A stretch of DNA of 64,000 nucleotides from Ruminococcaceae bacterium UBA6353 (GTDB lineage: Bacteria; Bacillota; Clostridia; Oscillospirales; Acutalibacteraceae), in the NCBI GenBank assembly GCA_002437905.1, contig DJRT01000017.1:44412-108411 (forward strand), given 5' to 3'. A program made the position numbers and the translations under genes. Of this stretch, positions 60,937-64,000 are shown one piece after another. Under the pieces are notes generated by a model. That model had not been told where the DNA came from and searched no databases. It worked only from the letters and a program-made list of their open reading frames with translations. Position 1 is the first letter of the stretch; each line of letters starts with the position of its first letter.

Positions 60937-62289
60937 TTACATTTTCAGTTGCATATCGCCATCATCATGGCTGTCTTGAATTTGTTTTTTCTTTTGCCCG
61001 CGTTTGCGTTCACGGACAACTTTAGGTTTCGTTTTATCATTATTGTCCATTTCTCCTATCATCGCAATATCAGCTGCAAGATATAAAACATCGACGGCAA
61101 TATTGCTCCAACCGCCGCCCATTTCAGCTTGAGCTTCCACGGTGTCAAATCCTTGGCTTTCAGCTCGTTCATCATTCGACATATTTCCGTGTGCAGCTGC
61201 TCTTTCAAAGAGTCCGTCTGCCTCGATAATTTGTCCTTGGTTGAATACTCTATCGAGTCCATCTTGTCTGTTGCTGCCTTGCGCATTTCCGTTAAGCACG
61301 GTCTTAGCGTCTGTACGATCAGATCCTCCAAATCCTGATGCGTCGGAAGTTCGGATATCAAATCCGTGTTTCTTACAATGCTGTTCCCAACTGTCGAAAA
61401 GTATTCCGCTATTTTGTTGTACTGTTCCAATGTCAGAAGCAGATACCGAGGCTGTATCGGTTCGGTTAATGTCGCTACCGTTTCCTCGGTTATCTGCTCT
61501 ATTGGATTGTTGTTCTTTAGTTCGGTAATATCCATAAGCAAATAATTCCTCCATATTAGTTTTTAAATATTTGTCATCGAGTAATCGGTTATCCCGAAAC
61601 CTCTGACCATCCGGTGTGGCATAGGTTATATACTTGTAACGGTCTATCCAATTCACACTGTATCCGAGTTTGTCCATCTGCTCGATAAATTGTTTTTTAC
61701 TTCGGCTTGTTGCTACCGCATAATCTATTGCATTTGTCAGCCTCAGCTTTTTACTGTTACCGCGCAATGCGGTGCGGTATTCTCGCTGATTGATAGATTT
61801 CTGTTTAGGCTTCTGATATGGTGTTAACACCTCTAACCCAAACCGCTGACAGATAGCATCTGACTTATGCCGCAGTTCCTCCAATTCCTTTTCGCCTATT
61901 TGGATTTTATATCCCGTTTCACAGTTTACCGAGTTGACAACGAAATGATTATGCCGGTGGTCACGGTCAATATGAGTTGCCACAATCACCTCAAATCCAT
62001 CAAACAGTTTTGCCGTTTCCAAGCCTATGCGGTGTATCTGTTCGGGTGTAGCATTGCAATCGGGTTTAAAGGATTGCACATACTGTTTGAAAAACACGCC
62101 CTTTGCTTTGCCGTATTGATGCTTGGTAGCCATAAACTCCTGATATGCCGATTCGGGAACGCAGTGCTGACCGCTTACAAGCTTTATTCCGTCTATAACG
62201 GTCTTCTTGTCTTGCATAACATAATCAAGCACTCGCTTCATCGCCGTGGCGGTCTGCGTCTTTTCGGGGATTGCCGTAAAGGTTGCCAT
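60937..62289 (-). CDS. MOBP-type relaxase/mobilization nuclease
   Basis: A 450-residue relaxase of the PF03432 type that nicks oriT and pilots the strand into a recipient. The metal-binding histidines are in HIDRDHRHNH (residues 106-115). The catalytic Tyr is probably Tyr23 in RVLDYVMQ. The second half is Asn/Asp/Gly-rich with a basic tail (RERKRGQKKKQ). ATG 62289 has GGGAGG 8 bases upstream and overlaps the mobC stop by one base. No coupling protein or secretion genes are seen, so the element is mobilizable rather than self-transmissible as far as visible. AT-rich relative to the chromosome. Confidence 0.9.
   Translation of the reverse strand: MATFTAIPEKTQTATAMKRVLDYVMQDKKTVIDGIKLVSGQHCVPESAYQEFMATKHQYGKAKGVFFKQYVQSFKPDCNATPEQIHRIGLETAKLFDGFEVIVATHIDRDHRHNHFVVNSVNCETGYKIQIGEKELEELRHKSDAICQRFGLEVLTPYQKPKQKSINQREYRTALRGNSKKLRLTNAIDYAVATSRSKKQFIEQMDKLGYSVNWIDRYKYITYATPDGQRFRDNRLLDDKYLKTNMEELFAYGYYRTKEQQSNRADNRGNGSDINRTDTASVSASDIGTVQQNSGILFDSWEQHCKKHGFDIRTSDASGFGGSDRTDAKTVLNGNAQGSNRQDGLDRVFNQGQIIEADGLFERAAAHGNMSNDERAESQGFDTVEAQAEMGGGWSNIAVDVLYLAADIAMIGEMDNNDKTKPKVVRERKRGQKKKQIQDSHDDGDMQLKM
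61059..61535 (-). CDS. Nested gene inside the relaxase gene: coiled-coil protein with C-terminal membrane helix
   Basis: A 158-residue protein read in another frame of the same strand, wholly inside the relaxase gene. It has a helical, charged body (SIEYSTKDKLSRQTDSLKEQ) and a hydrophobic C-terminus (WAAVGAILPSMFYILQLIL). A strong GGAGG sits inside the relaxase codons for Met-Glu-Glu, 6 bases before a TTG at 61541 and 12 before the ATG at 61535. RSF1010/R1162 mobB and ColE1 mobB/mobD are known examples of membrane or accessory mobilization genes nested in mobA, so a mobB-like role is inferred. Confidence 0.65.
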   Translation of the reverse strand: MDITELKNNNPIEQITEETVATLTEPIQPRYLLLTLEQYNKIAEYFSTVGNSIVRNTDLISELPTHQDLEDLIVQTLRPCLTEMRKAATDKMDSIEYSTKDKLSRQTDSLKEQLHTEICRMMNELKAKDLTPWKLKLKWAAVGAILPSMFYILQLILR

Positions 62290-62581
62290 CAACCACACCT
62301 CCCGACTATATCATTGAGCGTGGCAAGCACCTCGGCATAGTGCCGTTTTAACTCCTGCAAATCGGGACATACGATTTTGCCCATATTGCAGAGCGTTGTT
62401 AACTGATTGATATTTCTGCCGATTGCTTTCTGTTCCTTCAGCACATCCGAAAGACCGTTTATAACAGTTATGGGTTTATTCATTGCCGCTGCCGTTACAA
62501 ACTCGGTAAGTTCATATTCACTTTTTCTGCTTTTTTCTTGATTGCCGCATAGTCGCTCTCACGAAAACGCATAGCAACCAT
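62289..62581 (-). pseudogene. mobC: mobC-like relaxosome accessory gene with frameshift
   Basis: The N-terminal part (MVAMRFRESDYAAIKKKAEK) reads from ATG 62581, while the C-terminal part (AIGRNINQLTTLCNMGKI, the MobC signature) reads in another frame to the stop at 62289. The two join if one base is added between about 62505 and 62530. As it stands the first frame ends early; a 64-residue C-terminal piece can start at ATG 62483. The stop overlaps the relaxase start. A real mutation, a sequencing error at A/T runs, and programmed frameshifting are all possible. Confidence 0.65.
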
Positions 62582-62663
62582 TTTTGTCTTGTTGGTTTTA
62601 GTTATCCTCTCTTTCTGCGGCAGCTGTACTACCGCCGTTTATTCCCCGATGTCGTATTATTTG

Positions 62664-62730
62664 GGGTTCGGGGTTCACCCCGACAAGCTGTTTGTAAAGC
62701 GGCGGCCGTAAGGCTGCTGTATATACAAAC
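62664..62730. other. Candidate oriT region upstream of mobC
   Basis: Two hairpins: GGGG/CCCC at 62670-62681, and an imperfect inverted repeat from TTTGTA (62691) to TACAAA (62729) enclosing AGCGGCGGCC/GGCTGCTG with G-U pairs. The place just upstream of the mobC-relaxase genes is where oriT normally lies. The nick site cannot be named. Confidence 0.45.
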
Positions 62731-63131
62731 AATATGCTTGCCTATCCCTTCGGGATAGATAGTATATGGCTGATCCATATTTTATCGTCAGCTCCTTTCA
62801 ACCGATATGTAATAAAAATCCCTGCGAGAAAACTGTATGGTTATTTCTTGACAGTATCCGCGCAGGGATTGCGTTTTAATTATGCTTTTGTCAAGGAACA
62901 TACCGGCAGAGATAAAAATAAGCCTTGCGCAGTTATATGAATTTAAATATGTACTGCGCCAAGACTTTATATAATCTGTTTGATTGTGTATTTATTTTAC
63001 CGGACTTTAAAAGTTTTGTCAAGGCCTCTGTTTCATGAATTGTTAAACCGATTATTTTCGCAATATATAAAATTTAAAATTAGATAAAAATATTTTTCAA
63101 TCAGATAAAATTTCATTGTTGTGTGAGCTTT
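62731..63131. other. AT-rich intergenic region with a compound inverted repeat
   Basis: About 400 bases without a convincing gene. It contains AATCCCTGCG (62817-62826) and its complement (62861-62870) enclosing a second pair ACTGT/ACAGT, giving a long hairpin. A 68-codon plus-strand frame crosses this hairpin and has no ribosome binding site. Confidence 0.55.
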
Positions 63132-63170
63132 TATAATATGTTAAAATGATTTCGGTAAGGTGGGGAAAGT

Positions 63171-64000
63171 ATGCAGCACATAACGGTAGGCAGGAAATAT
63201 AACGAAAGCAAGGTCGCAAAAATTGAGTGCACCCAAAATGACCGACTTCAAAACATTGATATAAAAGGTAAATGCTTTTTGCTGATCATTCTGACTGCCG
63301 GTAAGTTGGAATTTAAAGTAAAAAACGAGCAGTTTTGCGCTGCGGCACCGGCGTTTATCTGCTTTAATGAAACGCAAAATCCTGTTCTGATTTCAAAGCG
63401 AAAAGCGCAGTATACCTGTATTTACTTTCATCCCGAATTTTTGAATGTGAATATTTCCTTTGAACTATTGCGAAAAAAAGATTACGGCGATATTGCATCA
63501 ACGCACGATTTATTTTTGTTAAAGCCGTTTACCGATAAGGCTTATGTTGTACCCATAGCCGAGGCTCAGCTTGAAAAAATAACGCAGGCGGCAAGGGATA
63601 TGCAAGAGGAACTTCAAAATCAGCGGGATTGGTATTGGTCTTGCCGAGGGCGCTCGTATTTTATGGAAATAATTATTGCATTAGAGCGTATGTACGGGCT
63701 GATTGGGTACGGTGTAACTCACCAAAAATCGGACAATACGCCAATTATCAAAAACGCAAAGCTGCGCGACGCGGTGCTGTATATTGAAAGCCAATTTGAT
63801 GAAAGCATTACTCTGCCTGATATAGCCAAAGCCGCCGGAATGAACCACACAACGCTTACGGCGCTGATGAAAGATGAACTCGGCTGCACGGCAGTAGAGT
63901 ACCTTATGAAATACCGCATAACCGTTGCAAAAAAGCAACTTGAATTTACAAGCGTGCCGATTAAAGATATTGCAAATTTGACAGGCTTTAAAACCGTGCA
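63171..64000 (+). CDS. AraC-family regulator, C-terminus cut by window end
   Basis: The first 276 codons of a regulator beginning MQHITVGRKYNESKVAK. An N-terminal cupin-like sensor is followed near residue 200 by the first helix-turn-helix (ITLPDIAKAAGMNHTTLTAL), and the second begins at VPIKDIANLTGFKT where the window ends. The ATG has GGTGGGG upstream, and a TATAAT box lies at 63132-63137. It is AT-rich like the mobilization genes and is probably cargo of the element; its target lies outside the window. Confidence 0.85.
   Translation, partial: MQHITVGRKYNESKVAKIECTQNDRLQNIDIKGKCFLLIILTAGKLEFKVKNEQFCAAAPAFICFNETQNPVLISKRKAQYTCIYFHPEFLNVNISFELLRKKDYGDIASTHDLFLLKPFTDKAYVVPIAEAQLEKITQAARDMQEELQNQRDWYWSCRGRSYFMEIIIALERMYGLIGYGVTHQKSDNTPIIKNAKLRDAVLYIESQFDESITLPDIAKAAGMNHTTLTALMKDELGCTAVEYLMKYRITVAKKQLEFTSVPIKDIANLTGFKTV

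Noticed and set aside
62734..62940. A 68-codon plus-strand frame in the mobile region
   Set aside because: It runs through the compound inverted repeat and has no ribosome binding site.

Overview
The window is high-GC chromosomal DNA of a Gram-positive anaerobe, most likely an Oscillospiraceae/Oscillospirales-type Clostridia from a gut-like habitat. The reasons are strong AGGAGG ribosome binding sites, TTGACA/TATAAT promoters, a LacI-controlled glycan locus, zinc-ribbon forms of S4, S14, L24, L33 and adenylate kinase, CIRCE-controlled clpB, glycyl radical enzymology, and gpr, the germination protease that marks an endospore former. From about 60.6 kb onward the DNA becomes clearly AT-rich and carries mobilization genes, so a mobile element begins there. 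The species cannot be named from this sequence.

Region A (1-22.5 kb) is a Gram-positive polysaccharide utilization locus. Reading leftward from a promoter at 11.8 kb is one long operon: a 950-residue solute-binding protein with two sugar-binding-like modules, a permease pair, an NHL/Yip1 membrane protein, a membrane-anchored DUF5696 protein, a second permease pair, and a second lipoprotein solute-binding protein cut by the window edge. Reading leftward from 19.4 kb is a second operon with a very large GH13-type protein, a GH20 beta-hexosaminidase and a GH78-type rhamnosidase. A GH28-like beta-helix protein faces right, and a LacI-family regulator follows. Near-palindromic sites of the form TTAAAyCGATTTAA lie at all four promoters, so these units look like one regulon. 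The recognisable hydrolases have no signal peptide. I infer that oligosaccharides are processed or captured outside by the DUF5696 protein and the binding proteins, imported, and degraded in the cytoplasm. No transporter ATPase is present.

Region B (22.6-31.1 kb) holds a glycyl radical enzyme of unassigned substrate with its radical SAM activase, a zinc alcohol dehydrogenase and an AraC regulator. It also holds a SASA/SGNH-type carbohydrate esterase and a divergent LysR/MATE pair.

Region C (31.2-47.2 kb, all on the minus strand) is the S10-spc-alpha ribosomal protein superoperon, rpsJ to rplQ, with secY, adk, map, infA and rpoA. A consensus promoter precedes a leader of about 360 nt that contains an apparent intrinsic terminator.

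Region D (47.3-60.4 kb) contains a CsoR/P-type ATPase copper-type module, an alpha/beta hydrolase and a beta-propeller-like protein. The rpmG-secE-nusG-rplK-rplA-rplJ-rplL cluster follows, ending in a terminator rather than continuing into rpoBC. Then come CIRCE-clpB, rpsT and gpr.

Region E (60.4-64 kb) starts with tRNA-Tyr. It continues into an AT-rich mobilizable element: a frameshifted mobC, a MOBP-type relaxase with a second gene nested inside it in another frame, a small downstream ORF, hairpins that may be oriT, and an AraC regulator cut by the window end.
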